A DNA stretch of 64,000 nt from Pseudomonas sp. GR 6-02 (GCF_001655615.1 NZ_CP011567.1:5217001-5281000), one strand, 5' to 3'. Positions 48,095-58,101 are shown, counted from the first letter of the stretch. Notes: generated by a model not told the origin, from the sequence alone. Program-made: numbers and translations.

Positions 48095-49474
48095 ATGATT
48101 AAAGATCCCTTTGCAAGACTCGGCCTGGACCGGGAAGTCCTGACTGTCAGCCAGCTCAACGGCCGCGCGCGGGTGTTGCTCGAAGACGTGTTCAGCAACA
48201 TCTGGGTCGAAGGCGAAATCTCCAACCTCGCCCGCCCGGCGTCCGGCCATGTGTATTTCACCCTCAAGGACAGCGGCGCCCAAGTTCGTTGCGCACTGTT
48301 CCGGCAGAACGCGGCACGGGTTCGCCAGGCGCTGAAGGACGGCCTGGCGGTCAAGGTTCGTGGCAAGGTTTCGCTGTTTGAAGGCCGTGGTGACTACCAA
48401 CTGATTCTCGACACCGTGGAGCCGGCTGGTGACGGTGCCCTGCGCCTGGCCTTCGATGCTTTGAAGGAAAAACTCAGCGCCGAAGGCCTGTTCAGTGCCG
48501 AACGCAAAGTGCCGCTGCCGGCGCACCCGCAACGCATCGGCATCATCAGTTCACCCACCGGCGCGGTGATCCGCGACATCATCAGTGTGTTCCGCCGCCG
48601 TGCGCCGCAGGTGCAACTGACGCTGATCCCTACCGCCGTACAAGGTCGCGAAGCCACCGCGCAAATTGTCCGCGCGCTGAAACTGGCGGACGCCCGTGGT
48701 TTCGATGCGTTGATCCTGGCCCGTGGCGGCGGCTCGCTGGAAGACCTCTGGTGTTTCAACGAAGAAGCCGTGGCCCGCGCCGTGGACGCCTGTGTGACGC
48801 CAATCGTCAGCGCCGTCGGCCATGAAACCGACGTATCGATCAGTGACTTCGTCGCCGACGTTCGCGCGCCGACGCCGTCCGCCGCCGCCGAACTGCTGGC
48901 GCCTGACTCCAGCGATCTGGTGCGTCGGGTCGAAAGCCTGCACCGACGACTGGTGATGCGCATGCGTGACCGCTTGATGCGCGATCGGCTGCGTCTGGAA
49001 GGCATCTCTCGCCGCTTGCGCCATCCCGGCGAACGCCTGCGTCAGCAAGCGCAACGCCTGGATGATCTGGACATGCGCCTGCGCCGCGCTTTCGAACGTA
49101 GCCTCAACACCCGTCGCGAGCGCTTGATCCGCCTGGAAACCCGCCTCGCCGGGCAACATCCCGGGCGACAACTGGCGATGCTTCGCCAGCGCCTCGACAG
49201 CCTCGCCGAGCGCCTGCCCCGGGCCATGCGCGAAGGGCTTAAATCCCGTCGCCTGCAACTGCAAAGTCAGATGCAGACGCTGCATGTGGTCAGCCCGTTG
49301 GCGACCCTCGCTCGTGGCTACAGCATTCTGCTGGACGAGCGCGGCAACGCGATCCGCAGCGCCGCGCAAACCCACACCGGCCAGCGCCTGAAAGCCAAAC
49401 TCGGCGATGGCGAACTGCAAGTGCGGGTCGAAGACAATCACCTGACGCCTGTCACCCTCTCTTTACTGGATTGA
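48095..49474 (+). CDS. xseA: Exodeoxyribonuclease VII large subunit
   Basis: XseA is the catalytic subunit of ExoVII, which degrades single-stranded DNA to oligonucleotides with XseB. The 459-residue protein has an N-terminal OB-fold (VSQLNGRARVLLEDVF, GHVYFTLKD), a catalytic domain with RGGGSLEDLW and GHETDVSISDFVADVRAPTP, a long Arg-rich coiled coil (about 280-395) and a C-terminal segment. It starts at ATG 48095. It precedes the M23 peptidase gene by 3 bases. Confidence 0.96.
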   Translation: MIKDPFARLGLDREVLTVSQLNGRARVLLEDVFSNIWVEGEISNLARPASGHVYFTLKDSGAQVRCALFRQNAARVRQALKDGLAVKVRGKVSLFEGRGDYQLILDTVEPAGDGALRLAFDALKEKLSAEGLFSAERKVPLPAHPQRIGIISSPTGAVIRDIISVFRRRAPQVQLTLIPTAVQGREATAQIVRALKLADARGFDALILARGGGSLEDLWCFNEEAVARAVDACVTPIVSAVGHETDVSISDFVADVRAPTPSAAAELLAPDSSDLVRRVESLHRRLVMRMRDRLMRDRLRLEGISRRLRHPGERLRQQAQRLDDLDMRLRRAFERSLNTRRERLIRLETRLAGQHPGRQLAMLRQRLDSLAERLPRAMREGLKSRRLQLQSQMQTLHVVSPLATLARGYSILLDERGNAIRSAAQTHTGQRLKAKLGDGELQVRVEDNHLTPVTLSLLD

Positions 49475-49477
49475 TCC

Positions 49478-50299
49478 ATGCCGCGCTTTTTTGCTCCATT
49501 GCTGTTGCTGTGCCTGACCTTCAACGCCCACGCCGACAGTTACATCACCCGCCTGTTGAACAAACCGGTGCCGGGCGGCGTGGCAGTGGTTGATCTGGGC
49601 AGCTCCGCCCAGGCGCCGAAAGCCAGTTATCAAGGCAAACCCGTATTGGTGGTCAAAGAGCAGAACAACTGGCTGGCCATCGTCGGCGTGCCGCTGACGG
49701 TCAAACCGGGCAGCCAGTCGCTGAGCAGCGGTGGTCGCAACCTGAGCTTCACCGTCGGCAACAAGAAATACCCGGAACAGCACATCACCCTGAAGAATAC
49801 GCAGCAGGTCAATCCGAACCCGGCGAATCTCAAGCGCATCGAGGGCGAGTTGGCCGAGCAGATCCAGGCTTACCGCAGCTTCAGCCCGAATACCCCGAGC
49901 AACCTGTTGCTGGACAAACCAGTCGATGGGCCGCTGTCGAGCAAGTTCGGCGTGCGCCGCTTTTTCAATGGCGAAGAGCGCAATCCCCATGCGGGCCTCG
50001 ACTTTGCCGTACCCGCTGGCACGCCGATCAAAACCCCGGCCGCCGGCAAGGTAATCCTGATCGGGAATTACTTCTTCAACGGCAATACGGTGTTCGTCGA
50101 CCACGGCCAGGGCTTTATCAGCATGTTCTGCCACATGTCGAAGATCGACGTGAAAGTCGGCCAGCAACTGGCGCGTGGTGAGGTGGTCGGGAAAGTCGGC
50201 TCAACTGGCCGCGCGACCGGGCCGCATATGCACTGGAACGTCAGCTTGAACGATGCGCGGGTGGACCCGGCGATTTTCATTGGTGCGTTTCAGCCATAA
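49478..50299 (+). CDS. M23-family (LytM) peptidase, exported
   Basis: This is a predicted periplasmic zinc endopeptidase or LytM-type regulator of peptidoglycan hydrolysis. The 273-residue precursor has a signal peptide (cleavage near NAHA-DS). The zinc ligands H171 and D175 (NPHAGLDFA) and the H250-M-H252 motif are intact, so it is probably enzymatically active rather than a degenerate EnvC/NlpD-type activator. It starts 3 bases after xseA and is likely cotranscribed. Confidence 0.9.
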   Translation: MPRFFAPLLLLCLTFNAHADSYITRLLNKPVPGGVAVVDLGSSAQAPKASYQGKPVLVVKEQNNWLAIVGVPLTVKPGSQSLSSGGRNLSFTVGNKKYPEQHITLKNTQQVNPNPANLKRIEGELAEQIQAYRSFSPNTPSNLLLDKPVDGPLSSKFGVRRFFNGEERNPHAGLDFAVPAGTPIKTPAAGKVILIGNYFFNGNTVFVDHGQGFISMFCHMSKIDVKVGQQLARGEVVGKVGSTGRATGPHMHWNVSLNDARVDPAIFIGAFQP

Positions 50300-50321
50300 G
50301 CAGTGGTTGAGACTGATGGCC

Positions 50322-50345
50322 TCTTCGCGGGCAGGCCCGCGAAGA
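50322..50345 (+). terminator. Stem-loop after the M23 peptidase gene
   Basis: TCTTCGCGGGC and GCCCGCGAAGA form a perfect 11-base stem with a 2-base separation, about 22 bases after the stop. No T-run follows. Confidence 0.5.
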
Positions 50346-50563
50346 CGGCCTGAGCATCACCGAAACCCGCAGGCAAACCGAACACTCTCAACCCACTCAA
50401 CCCCTCTTCTATCGATTGCGCATGGCTGAGACACTGCGCAAGCGACAAAACGATCCTGCTTCTTACGAGCAATAAAATCTCGCAAAAACCCGCTTTTCGA
50501 GTATTCCTCTCAAAGTTTTTCGACTGCTTGCCATCCTTTCCCCCCGCGGTTAGGGTTGAAGGC

Positions 50564-50641
50564 ATGAAAACCTCTCACACCCTCATTCAGCTCCGCCAGC
50601 ACCGCAGCCTGTGCCTCGTCAGTGCACGACTGCCAGGCTGA
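50564..50641 (+). CDS. Putative leuA leader peptide (25 aa)
   Basis: This small frame encodes MKTSHTLIQLRQHRSLCLVS followed by ARLPG and a stop. It carries five leucines, two of them in the LCL cluster (residues 16-18). An AGGG site lies 8 bases before the ATG. It ends 88 bases before leuA, and a possible terminator stem lies between. The arrangement fits ribosome-mediated attenuation by leucine supply. It is too short for standard gene finding; translation is inferred. Confidence 0.55.
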   Translation: MKTSHTLIQLRQHRSLCLVSARLPG

Positions 50642-50644
50642 ATC

Positions 50645-50703
50645 GCGGTGCCTCGTCTGATGCTTTACCAGAACATTTGATCCACCGGCAGGCCGCCTTT
50701 TTT
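50645..50703 (+). terminator. Possible attenuator hairpin upstream of leuA
   Basis: GCGGTGCC (50645-50652) can pair with GGCA...CCGC (50687-50696, with a 2-base bulge), followed by CTTTTTT (50697-50703). The loop is long (34 bases), so a competing fold must be tested. It sits just after the leader peptide stop, where an attenuator would be. Confidence 0.4.
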
Positions 50704-50728
50704 CGGCCCACACAATAAGGATTTTCCA

Positions 50729-52408
50729 ATGAGCATGCTCAAAGACCCGTCTTCGAAATACCGCGCGTTCCCGACCATCAACCTGCCGGATCGCACCTGG
50801 CCATCGAAGACCATCACTGCAGCGCCGATCTGGTGCAGCTCGGACCTTCGTGACGGCAACCAGTCGTTGATCGAGCCAATGGACGCGGTCAAGAAGCTGC
50901 GTTTCTGGAAGACCCTGGTGCAGGTCGGCGTGAAAGAAATCGAAGCCTCGTTCCCGGCTGCTTCGCAAACCGACTTCGACTTCGTGCGCACCCTGATCGA
51001 AGGCGGCCACATCCCGGACGACACCACCATTCAGGTGCTGACCCAGGGCCGTGAAGACTTGATCGCGCGCACCTTTGAATCCCTGCGCGGTGCCAAGAAG
51101 GCCATCGTTCACCTGTACAACGCGACCTCCCCTTCCTTCCGCCGCATTGTCTTCAACCAGGACAAGGACGGGATCAAGGCCATCGCCGTAAACGCCGCCA
51201 AGCTGTTCGTCAAATATGCCGCCCAGCAGCCGGACACCGAGTGGACCTTCGAATACTCGCCAGAAACCTTCAGCGCCACTGAACTGGAATTCGCCAAGGA
51301 AGTCTGCGACGCGGTGATCGAGGTGTGGAACCCGACGCCTGAGCACAAGGTGATCCTCAACCTGCCCGCCACCGTCGAATGCGCGACCCCGAACATCTAT
51401 GCCGACCAGATCGAATGGTTCGGTCGTCACATCAACCGTCGTGACAGCGTGATCATCAGCCTGCACACCCACAACGACCGTGGCACCGGCGTGGCCGCCA
51501 CCGAGCTGGGCCTGATGGCCGGCGCCGACCGTGTCGAAGGCTGCCTGTTCGGCAACGGCGAGCGTACCGGTAACGTCGATCTCGTCACCGTGGCATTGAA
51601 CCTCTACACCCAGGGCGTAGACCCTGAGCTGGACTTCTCCGACATCGACGGCGTGCGCAAAGTCGTCGAAGAGTGCAACCAGATTGCGGTGCACCCACGT
51701 CACCCGTACGTCGGCGACCTGGTTCACACCGCGTTCTCCGGCTCGCACCAGGATGCAATCCGCAAGGGCTTTGCCCAGCAACAACCGGACGCCCTGTGGG
51801 AAGTGCCGTACTTGCCGATCGACCCGGCCGACATCGGCCGCAGCTACGAGGCGGTGATTCGCGTCAACAGCCAGTCGGGCAAGGGCGGTATCGCTTATCT
51901 GCTGGAACAGGAATACGGCATCAGCTTGCCGCGCCGTATGCAAATCGAGTTCAGCCAGGTCGTGCAGCGTGAAACCGATCGCCTGGGCCTGGAGATGACA
52001 GCCCAGCAGATCCACGCGCTGCTGCACAGCGAGTACTTGCAGGCCAACACCCCGTACGCGCTGGTCAGCCATCGCCTGCAGGAAGAAAACGGACACAGCG
52101 CCGTGGAAGTCGAAGTTTCCAGCAAAGGTCAAGGCGAAACCAACCTGCACTGGCGCGGCAAGGGCAACGGTGCCCTGGAAGCACTGGTGGCCGGCCTGCC
52201 GATTCCGGTTGAGATCATGGACTACAACGAACACGCCATCGGCGCGGGCACCAATGCCAAGGCCGCGGCCTACATTGAACTGCGGGTGAATGGTGAGCGT
52301 GCGGTGCATGGCGTCGGCATCGACGAAAACATCACCACTGCCAGCTTCAAGGCCCTGTTCAGCGCACTGAACCGCTCCCTGAGCCAGCCGGAAGCGAAAG
52401 CGGCATAA
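50729..52408 (+). CDS. leuA: 2-isopropylmalate synthase
   Basis: LeuA condenses acetyl-CoA with 2-ketoisovalerate, the first step of leucine synthesis. The 559-residue protein is the longer type 2 form. It has the HMGL-like barrel with the catalytic entry [13 protein letters not shown], metal-binding HTHNDRGTG and [12 protein letters not shown]-terminal LeuA dimer domain (about 420-555) binds leucine for feedback inhibition. ATG 50729 follows AAGGA. Upstream leader elements suggest additional control by attenuation. Confidence 0.96.
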   Translation: MSMLKDPSSKYRAFPTINLPDRTWPSKTITAAPIWCSSDLRDGNQSLIEPMDAVKKLRFWKTLVQVGVKEIEASFPAASQTDFDFVRTLIEGGHIPDDTTIQVLTQGREDLIARTFESLRGAKKAIVHLYNATSPSFRRIVFNQDKDGIKAIAVNAAKLFVKYAAQQPDTEWTFEYSPETFSATELEFAKEVCDAVIEVWNPTPEHKVILNLPATVECATPNIYADQIEWFGRHINRRDSVIISLHTHNDRGTGVAATELGLMAGADRVEGCLFGNGERTGNVDLVTVALNLYTQGVDPELDFSDIDGVRKVVEECNQIAVHPRHPYVGDLVHTAFSGSHQDAIRKGFAQQQPDALWEVPYLPIDPADIGRSYEAVIRVNSQSGKGGIAYLLEQEYGISLPRRMQIEFSQVVQRETDRLGLEMTAQQIHALLHSEYLQANTPYALVSHRLQEENGHSAVEVEVSSKGQGETNLHWRGKGNGALEALVAGLPIPVEIMDYNEHAIGAGTNAKAAAYIELRVNGERAVHGVGIDENITTASFKALFSALNRSLSQPEAKAA

Positions 52409-52424
52409 GCTTCGCTGCAAATGC

Positions 52425-52460
52425 AAAAGGCCCCGGGGTGAGAACCTCGGGGCCTTTTTT
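52425..52460 (+). terminator. Intrinsic terminator of leuA
   Basis: AAAAGGCCCCG and CGGGGCCTTTT form an 11-base stem with a 12-base loop and a TTTTTT tail, 17 bases after the leuA stop. With its A-run it can also act on the convergent omega-amidase gene. Confidence 0.9.
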
Positions 52461-52476
52461 GTTGCTCAACTATCGG

Positions 52477-53268
52477 TCAGGTGAACTCGAAGGTATCCGC
52501 ATCCAGATTCGCCGGGAACCGTGTGCGATATGCCGCCAGTTCCGCCGCGTCGAGCACGACCTTGAATACGCCATCGGCATCGCCTGCACCGAGCAACGTC
52601 TCGCCCTGAAAATCCAGGACCTGACTGTCACCGGTATACGCAAAGCCTTTGCCATCGGTACCGATACGGTTCACCGCCGCCACATAGCAGAGGTTTTCGA
52701 TCGCCCGTGCCGGCAGCAATCGGTTCCAGTGCTGACGCCGTGCGCCCGGCCAGTTGGCGGTGTACAGCAGCAAGTCAGTGTCTTGCGGATCGCGACTCCA
52801 GACCGGGAAGCGCAGGTCGTAGCAAATCAGCGGCCGCACTCGCCAACCCTTCAACTCGAACTGCACCTGACGCTCGCCCGGGGTGTAGTGATTGTTCTCC
52901 CCGGCCATGCGGAACAGGTGACGCTTGTCGTAGTGCCACACCTCCCCGTCCGGCCGTGCCCACAACAGACGATTGCGATGGCTACCGTCAGTCGCCTGGA
53001 CGATGATGCTGCCGGTCACCACCGCGCCCAGCTTCGCCGCCTGAGCCCGCATCCATTTACTGGTGGCGCCATTTTCCGGCTCGGCGAGGGTTTCCGATTC
53101 CATGGAGAAACCGGTGGTGAACATCTCCGGCAGGATGATCAGGTCCGCACCGCGAGCCTGTTCCAGCAACGGCTCGAAATGCTCCAGATTGGCCTGACGA
53201 TCGTGCCAGGCCAGGGTGGTCTGGATCAGCGCAAGATTCAGATTGGGCAGAGTACTCAGATCAGGCAT
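52477..53268 (-). CDS. Omega-amidase (nitrilase superfamily, YafV/Nit2 type)
   Basis: Omega-amidases hydrolyse alpha-ketoglutaramate and alpha-ketosuccinamate, the products of glutamine or asparagine transamination. The 263-residue protein has the nitrilase triad E48 (LPEMFTTG), K115 (YDKRHLF) and C149 (PLICYDLRF). Its start overlaps the end of the upstream transaminase gene by 13 bases, which strongly supports a coupled transaminase/omega-amidase pair. Other nitrilase-superfamily roles are less likely in this context. Confidence 0.9.
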   Translation of the reverse strand: MPDLSTLPNLNLALIQTTLAWHDRQANLEHFEPLLEQARGADLIILPEMFTTGFSMESETLAEPENGATSKWMRAQAAKLGAVVTGSIIVQATDGSHRNRLLWARPDGEVWHYDKRHLFRMAGENNHYTPGERQVQFELKGWRVRPLICYDLRFPVWSRDPQDTDLLLYTANWPGARRQHWNRLLPARAIENLCYVAAVNRIGTDGKGFAYTGDSQVLDFQGETLLGAGDADGVFKVVLDAAELAAYRTRFPANLDADTFEFT

Positions 53269-54404
53269 AGTTTTGCCGCTGCTTCACGCAGGGTCTCCTC
53301 GCGCTTGGCAAAGCACAGACGCACCAGGCGCTGGCCTTCAGGTGGAGTCTGGTAGAACACCGAGATCGGAATGCTCGCGACGCCATGCTCGCGGGTCATC
53401 CACAGCGCCATCTCGACGTCATTGAGGTCCGGGCGAATCTGCGAGTAATCGACCAACTGGAAATAAGTACCGGCCACGCGGGTAAAACTGAAGCGCGACG
53501 GCGTCAGTAGATCGCAGAACAGATCGCGCTTGGCCTGATAGAAGCCCGGCAACTCTTCGACGTGTTCCGGGTGCTCGGCCATGTAATCGGCCAACGCGTA
53601 CTGCAACGGCGTCACGCCGCAGAAACTGACGTACTGGTGCACCTTGCGCAGCTCCGCGCTAAGGGCCGGCGGCGCCACGACATAACCGGTTTTCCAACCG
53701 GTGACGTGGTACGTCTTGCCGAACGAACTGACCACGAAAGCGCGCTGATACAGCTCTTCATGGGCCAATACGCTGGCGTGAGACACACCGTCGAACACCA
53801 GGTGTTCATAGACTTCGTCGCTGATCACATAGATGTCGCGGTCGCGGATCAACGCCGCCAGCTGATCCAGCTCGGCACGGCTGATCAGCGCACCGCTTGG
53901 GTTGTGCGGGGTATTGAGGATGATCATCCGCGTGCGCGGGCTCAGGGCTTCGGCGAGCTTCTGGAAGTCGATGGCGAAGTCCTTCAGGCCGAGTTGCACA
54001 TGCACACAGCGACCACCGGCCAGCTCGACCGAGGGCTCGTAGCTGTCGTAGCACGGATCGAACACGATCACTTCATCGCCGCTGTGGATCACCGCCTGAA
54101 TCGCGCAGAAGATCGCCTGGGTCGCGCCGGGGGTGACCGTCACTTCGCTGTCGGCATCAACATGCGCGCCGTAGCTGCGAGCGATCTTCGCCGCGATCTG
54201 CTGACGCAACGCCGGTAAGCCGGTCATCGGCGAATACTGGTTGTGGCCACTGGCGATATGCCGACCGACCGCATCGCGCAGGGCCTGCGGGCCGTCGAAA
54301 TCGGGAAAACCCTGGGACAGGTTGATCGCCCCGGTTTGCGTCGCGAGCTGAGACATCTGCGTGAAAATAGTGATGCCGACATTCGGCAGCTTACTGGTGA
54401 TCAT
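53256..54404 (-). CDS. Methionine/glutamine aminotransferase (YbdL, GTK type)
   Basis: This fold-type I PLP aminotransferase is of the kynurenine aminotransferase/glutamine transaminase K group. It probably transaminates 4-methylthio-2-oxobutyrate or other keto acids using glutamine. The 382-residue protein has N169 region NTPHNPSG, the DEVYEHLVF block and PLP lysine K230 (SSFGKTYHVTGWKTGY). It overlaps the omega-amidase gene by 13 bases; that enzyme would remove the glutamine keto product and pull the reaction forward. Confidence 0.9.
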   Translation of the reverse strand: MITSKLPNVGITIFTQMSQLATQTGAINLSQGFPDFDGPQALRDAVGRHIASGHNQYSPMTGLPALRQQIAAKIARSYGAHVDADSEVTVTPGATQAIFCAIQAVIHSGDEVIVFDPCYDSYEPSVELAGGRCVHVQLGLKDFAIDFQKLAEALSPRTRMIILNTPHNPSGALISRAELDQLAALIRDRDIYVISDEVYEHLVFDGVSHASVLAHEELYQRAFVVSSFGKTYHVTGWKTGYVVAPPALSAELRKVHQYVSFCGVTPLQYALADYMAEHPEHVEELPGFYQAKRDLFCDLLTPSRFSFTRVAGTYFQLVDYSQIRPDLNDVEMALWMTREHGVASIPISVFYQTPPEGQRLVRLCFAKREETLREAAAKLCLI

Positions 54405-54483
54405 CGGTGATTCCCTGGGCTACACCCGGCTCTAACGGCGGCACGGGAGAGCCCGAGGATAGCCCAAACGACGCCCACAAAAA

Positions 54484-54510
54484 AAGGGCGCCAACCGGCA
54501 CCCTTCTTCT
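54484..54510 (-). terminator. Stem-loop upstream of the transaminase gene
   Basis: AAGGGCGCC and GGCACCCTT form a stem with one mismatch and a 4-base loop, with A- and T-rich flanks. It lies between the REP element and the transaminase gene and may end transcripts from der. Confidence 0.5.
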
Positions 54511-54527
54511 AATGTACACCGCATAAC

Positions 54528-54676
54528 TTGTGGCGAGGGAGCTTGTCGGAACGCCGCACCGTCCCGCTCGGCTGCGCAGCAGTCGCAAAACAGCCGATGC
54601 GTTCCAACTGAACGATCTCGGTTGCAGATACTGGGGCCGCTTCGCAGTCCAGCGGGAGCAAGCTCCCTCGCCACAA
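54528..54676. repeat. REP doublet (REPIN-like) after der
   Basis: TTGTGGCGAGGGAGCTTG at 54528 and its complement ending at 54676 enclose further palindromes. One variant arm carries the 'GTCGGAACGCCGCACC' sequence also seen at 20440. It belongs to the same family as 4459 and 21646. Confidence 0.85.
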
Positions 54677-54707
54677 CAAGCCCTCACAAAAAGAGTGAGG
54701 CCTTGAA

Positions 54708-56180
54708 TCAGCGCTTGTCGCGGCGCTTCTTGTCGGCCTTTTTGTGGTGCGACATCAAACGACGCTTCTTGTTGACCTGACGGTCGGTGAGCGAGTTCTT
54801 GTTGCCTTCGTACGGGTTCTCGCCGCCCTTGAACTCGATGCGGATCGGCGTACCGACCAGCTTGAGCACACGACGGTAAGTGTTTTCCAGGTAACGGACG
54901 TAAGACTTCGGCACCTTCTCGATCTGGTTACCGTGGATCACGATGATCGGCGGGTTCGCACCACCCAAGTGGGCATAACGCAGCTTGATCCGGCGGTTGT
55001 TGACCATCGGTGGCGCGTGCTCGCCGACCGCATCTTCCAGAATCTGGGTCAGGCGGTTGGTCGGCCAGCGGGTGACCGCGGACTTGAACGAGTTCTGTAC
55101 CGACGCGTAGAGATTACCTACGCCAGTGCCGTGCAGGGCCGAGATGAAGTGGATGTCGGCGAAGTCGACGAAGAACAGTCGACGTTGCAGTTCGACCTTC
55201 ACGAAGTCGCGCTCGCTCGGCGTCATGCCGTCCCACTTGTTGATCGCGATCACCAGCGCACGACCGGCTTCAAGGGCAAAGCCCAGCAGGTTGAGGTCGT
55301 GATCCACCACGCCTTCGCGGGCGTCCATCACGAAGATCACCACGTTGGCGTCTTTGATCGCCTGCAGGGTTTTGACCACGGAGAACTTTTCGACTTCTTC
55401 GTGAATCTTGCCGCGCTTGCGCACACCCGCGGTGTCGATCAGCGTGTACTTCTCGTCGTTACGCTCAAACGGGATGTAAATACTGTCGCGGGTGGTACCA
55501 GGTTGGTCATACACGATCACCCGGTCTTCACCGAGCATGCGGTTGACCAGGGTCGACTTGCCGACGTTCGGACGGCCGATGATGGCGATCTTGATACCGT
55601 CTTTTTCGCTTGGGCCAGGAATGCGCTTGGCTTCCTCACCTTCGGCAACGATCTCTTCCTCTTCGCCTTCTTGCGGTTCTTCTTCGTCTTTCGGGAAGTC
55701 GCTCAGGGCGATTTCCAGCATCTGGGTGATGCCACGACCATGGGCACCGGCGATCGGGATCGCGTGGCCCATGCCCAACGGGGCGAATTCGGCGCGGGCC
55801 ATTTCAGGGTCGATGTTGTCGACCTTGTTGGCGACCACGTAGGAACGCTTGTTACGCTTGCGCAAGTGCTCGGCGATCATCTGGTCGGCGGCGGTAAAAC
55901 CGGCCTTGGCATCTACCAGGAACAGAACGACATCCGCTTCTTCAATGGCCAGCAGCGACTGCTCGGCCATTTTTTCGTCCATACCGTGCTCGTCACCGGA
56001 GATACCGCCAGTGTCGACCAGAATGTAGGAACGCCCTTGCCACTTGGCCTCACCGTATTGGCGATCACGGGTCAGACCGGACAAGTCGCCGACGATGGCG
56101 TCGCGAGTCCTGGTCAGGCGGTTGAACAAGGTGGACTTGCCGACGTTCGGTCGGCCCACCAGGGCGATTACGGGAACCAT
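54708..56180 (-). CDS. der: GTPase Der (EngA), ribosome assembly
   Basis: Der is an essential GTPase with two tandem G domains that acts in 50S subunit maturation. The 490-residue protein has [10 protein letters not shown]-loops at the start of each G domain (about residues 9 and 205). An acidic linker separates them, and a C-terminal KH-like domain has a basic tail ([11 protein letters not shown]). ATG 56178-56180 ([12 protein letters not shown]) is chosen; an upstream in-frame start four codons earlier is less likely. It is the last gene of the minus-strand series. Confidence 0.97.
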   Translation of the reverse strand: MVPVIALVGRPNVGKSTLFNRLTRTRDAIVGDLSGLTRDRQYGEAKWQGRSYILVDTGGISGDEHGMDEKMAEQSLLAIEEADVVLFLVDAKAGFTAADQMIAEHLRKRNKRSYVVANKVDNIDPEMARAEFAPLGMGHAIPIAGAHGRGITQMLEIALSDFPKDEEEPQEGEEEEIVAEGEEAKRIPGPSEKDGIKIAIIGRPNVGKSTLVNRMLGEDRVIVYDQPGTTRDSIYIPFERNDEKYTLIDTAGVRKRGKIHEEVEKFSVVKTLQAIKDANVVIFVMDAREGVVDHDLNLLGFALEAGRALVIAINKWDGMTPSERDFVKVELQRRLFFVDFADIHFISALHGTGVGNLYASVQNSFKSAVTRWPTNRLTQILEDAVGEHAPPMVNNRRIKLRYAHLGGANPPIIVIHGNQIEKVPKSYVRYLENTYRRVLKLVGTPIRIEFKGGENPYEGNKNSLTDRQVNKKRRLMSHHKKADKKRRDKR

Positions 56181-56315
56181 GCGGCTCTCCACTTCGTTAT
56201 TTCAGAAAATACAAAAGCCGCTGCGAGGCAGCGGCTGGTGCTCGGGGCAGCGCTTGAAAGCGCTGCGAGCCTTGCAGAACAAGGCCGCTTGGGGGTTAAA
56301 CCCCAAGCATAGTCT

Positions 56316-57467
56316 TTACTTGATGGTCAGGGCTTCCAGTTTGCCGCTGTTGCCATACACATAAATCGTGTCACCCACCACCAGCGGACGGGCACGCAGG
56401 CCGTCGCTGTCGATGCGCTCGCGGCCGACGAAACGACCGTCCACCTGACTCAGCAGGTGCAGGTAACCTTCCAGGTCACCGACTGCAACGTAGCTGGAGA
56501 ACACTTCCGGAGCCGACAGTTGGCGGCGGGCCAGCGAATCGTTGCTCCACAATGCAGTGGTGGAACGCTCGTCGACGCCTTCAACAGTGCCCGAAGACAG
56601 GCTCACATAGACGCTGCCAAAACCCTGGGCGACGCCGGCATAGCTGGAAGCATCACGCTGCCAGAGCTGACGACCGCTTTCCAGGTCCAGTGCCGCGACG
56701 CGACCCTGGTAGCTGGCGACATACAGTGTACCGCCGGACAGCAGCAAGCCACCGTCGATATCGACCACACGCTCCAGCTCCGAACGACCTTGTGGAATCG
56801 CTACACGCTGTTCCCAAACCGGCACGCCGTTGGACACATCAAGAGCAACCACTTTACCGGTCGACAGGCCAGCCACCGCGAGGCGGTTGGTGACGATCGG
56901 TGCGCTGGTGCCGCGCAGGGTCAGGACCGCTGGCGTGCTGTCATACAACCAGCGCTGGTTGCCGGTAGAGGCATCCAGACCGATCAGACGGTCATCCTGG
57001 GTCTGAACCACAACAACGTCACCGTTGGTGGCCGGTGGTGCGAGAACTTCGCTGGTCACGCGAGCGCGCCATTTCTCTTCACCGCTGCTGGCATCCAGGG
57101 CAACGATTTCACCCTTGAGCGTGCCGATCATGACCAGACCGTAACCCACGCCAACGGCGCCGGAGACAGGCAGTTTGAGATCTTTCTTCCACTTGACGTC
57201 GCCATTGCTGCGATCCATCGCCATCACCACACCGGTGACGTCGGCGGCATAGATGGTATCGCCATCGATCGCCGGAACCAGCATGTTGTAGGTTTCGCCC
57301 TGACCGTTACCGATCGAACGACTCCACTGCTTGTGCAGAACCACTTCTTCCTTGAAGTCGGTCAGCTCGGCCGGTGGCAACTCTTTTTTGCTGTTGCTGC
57401 TGCAACCCGCGGCCAGAATGGCCAGAGCCAGCAATGCTGCATGTTTCCAACGGATCACGTCACGCAT
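56316..57467 (-). CDS. bamB: Outer-membrane protein assembly factor BamB
   Basis: BamB is a lipoprotein beta-propeller of the BAM complex that inserts beta-barrel proteins into the outer membrane. The 383-residue precursor has a lipobox ending at C22 (LAAGC). PQQ-like propeller repeats such as ALDASSGEEKWRARV and ALDLESGRQLWQRD follow. Its start overlaps the end of the yfgM-like gene by 8 bases. The frame continues upstream within that gene, but the lipoprotein start is clear. Confidence 0.95.
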   Translation of the reverse strand: MRDVIRWKHAALLALAILAAGCSSNSKKELPPAELTDFKEEVVLHKQWSRSIGNGQGETYNMLVPAIDGDTIYAADVTGVVMAMDRSNGDVKWKKDLKLPVSGAVGVGYGLVMIGTLKGEIVALDASSGEEKWRARVTSEVLAPPATNGDVVVVQTQDDRLIGLDASTGNQRWLYDSTPAVLTLRGTSAPIVTNRLAVAGLSTGKVVALDVSNGVPVWEQRVAIPQGRSELERVVDIDGGLLLSGGTLYVASYQGRVAALDLESGRQLWQRDASSYAGVAQGFGSVYVSLSSGTVEGVDERSTTALWSNDSLARRQLSAPEVFSSYVAVGDLEGYLHLLSQVDGRFVGRERIDSDGLRARPLVVGDTIYVYGNSGKLEALTIK

Positions 57468-58101
57468 CCCCTTTGGCCAGGTCGTCCAGCTTGATTTGTA
57501 GGCCACCGACCGCCGCTTCATCCGACAGTGCCGCCTTGGCTTTTTGATACGCTGCGTTCGCTTCGTCGGTACGACCCAGTTGCACCAGCAAGTCGCCCTT
57601 GAGTTCTTCGCGAGTGGCCAGGAACGCCTTGTCGGCATCGCCTTCGAGCAGTTTCAGGGCTTCATCGACCTTGTTCTGCGCGGCCAGCACCTGCGCCAGG
57701 CGCTGACGGGCGATTTCACCCAGAGCCGGGTTGGCCGGTTTGTCGACAATGGCTTTCAGCTCGCTGGCAGCGTCGTCCAGCTTGCCGCTGTCGACCGCGA
57801 CTTTCGCCACGAACAGGCTGCCGTATTGCGCGTAGGCAGTGCCGCCGAACTCGCTGTTGAGCTTGCCGGCCAGATCCGAAACACGTGCAGCATCAGGCTT
57901 GCCGTCAGGCGTCAGCGTGGTTTCCAGCAATTGCTGGTAGAGAATCGAGGCGCCTTGCGACTGATTGCTCTGATACTTCTGAAAGGCCTGCCAGCCGAAC
58001 ACGATGACCAGCGCCAACAGGCCGCCAGTAACCAGGGGCTTGCCGTTGCGTGTCCACCACTCCTTCAACTCCGCCACATGTTCGTCTTCGGTACTCGACA
58101 C
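57460..58101 (-). CDS. yfgM: YfgM-family ancillary SecYEG translocon protein
   Basis: YfgM is an inner-membrane protein with a periplasmic TPR-like domain that works with PpiD near SecYEG. The 213-residue product has one N-terminal TM helix (about 21-40, LVTGGLLALVIVFGW) and helical repeats thereafter. The start is a GTG at 58101 after AAGGAG. It overlaps bamB by 8 bases, so the two are coupled. It lies in the conserved hisS-yfgM-bamB-der order. Confidence 0.9.
   Translation of the reverse strand: MSSTEDEHVAELKEWWTRNGKPLVTGGLLALVIVFGWQAFQKYQSNQSQGASILYQQLLETTLTPDGKPDAARVSDLAGKLNSEFGGTAYAQYGSLFVAKVAVDSGKLDDAASELKAIVDKPANPALGEIARQRLAQVLAAQNKVDEALKLLEGDADKAFLATREELKGDLLVQLGRTDEANAAYQKAKAALSDEAAVGGLQIKLDDLAKGDA

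Larger units (their letters stand above)
50346..50728. other. leuA upstream region
   Basis: This 383-base region holds the putative leader peptide and attenuator listed separately. The first 200 bases are otherwise plain, with no ribosome-preceded frame; the leuA promoter should lie there but no consensus pair stands out. Confidence 0.5.
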
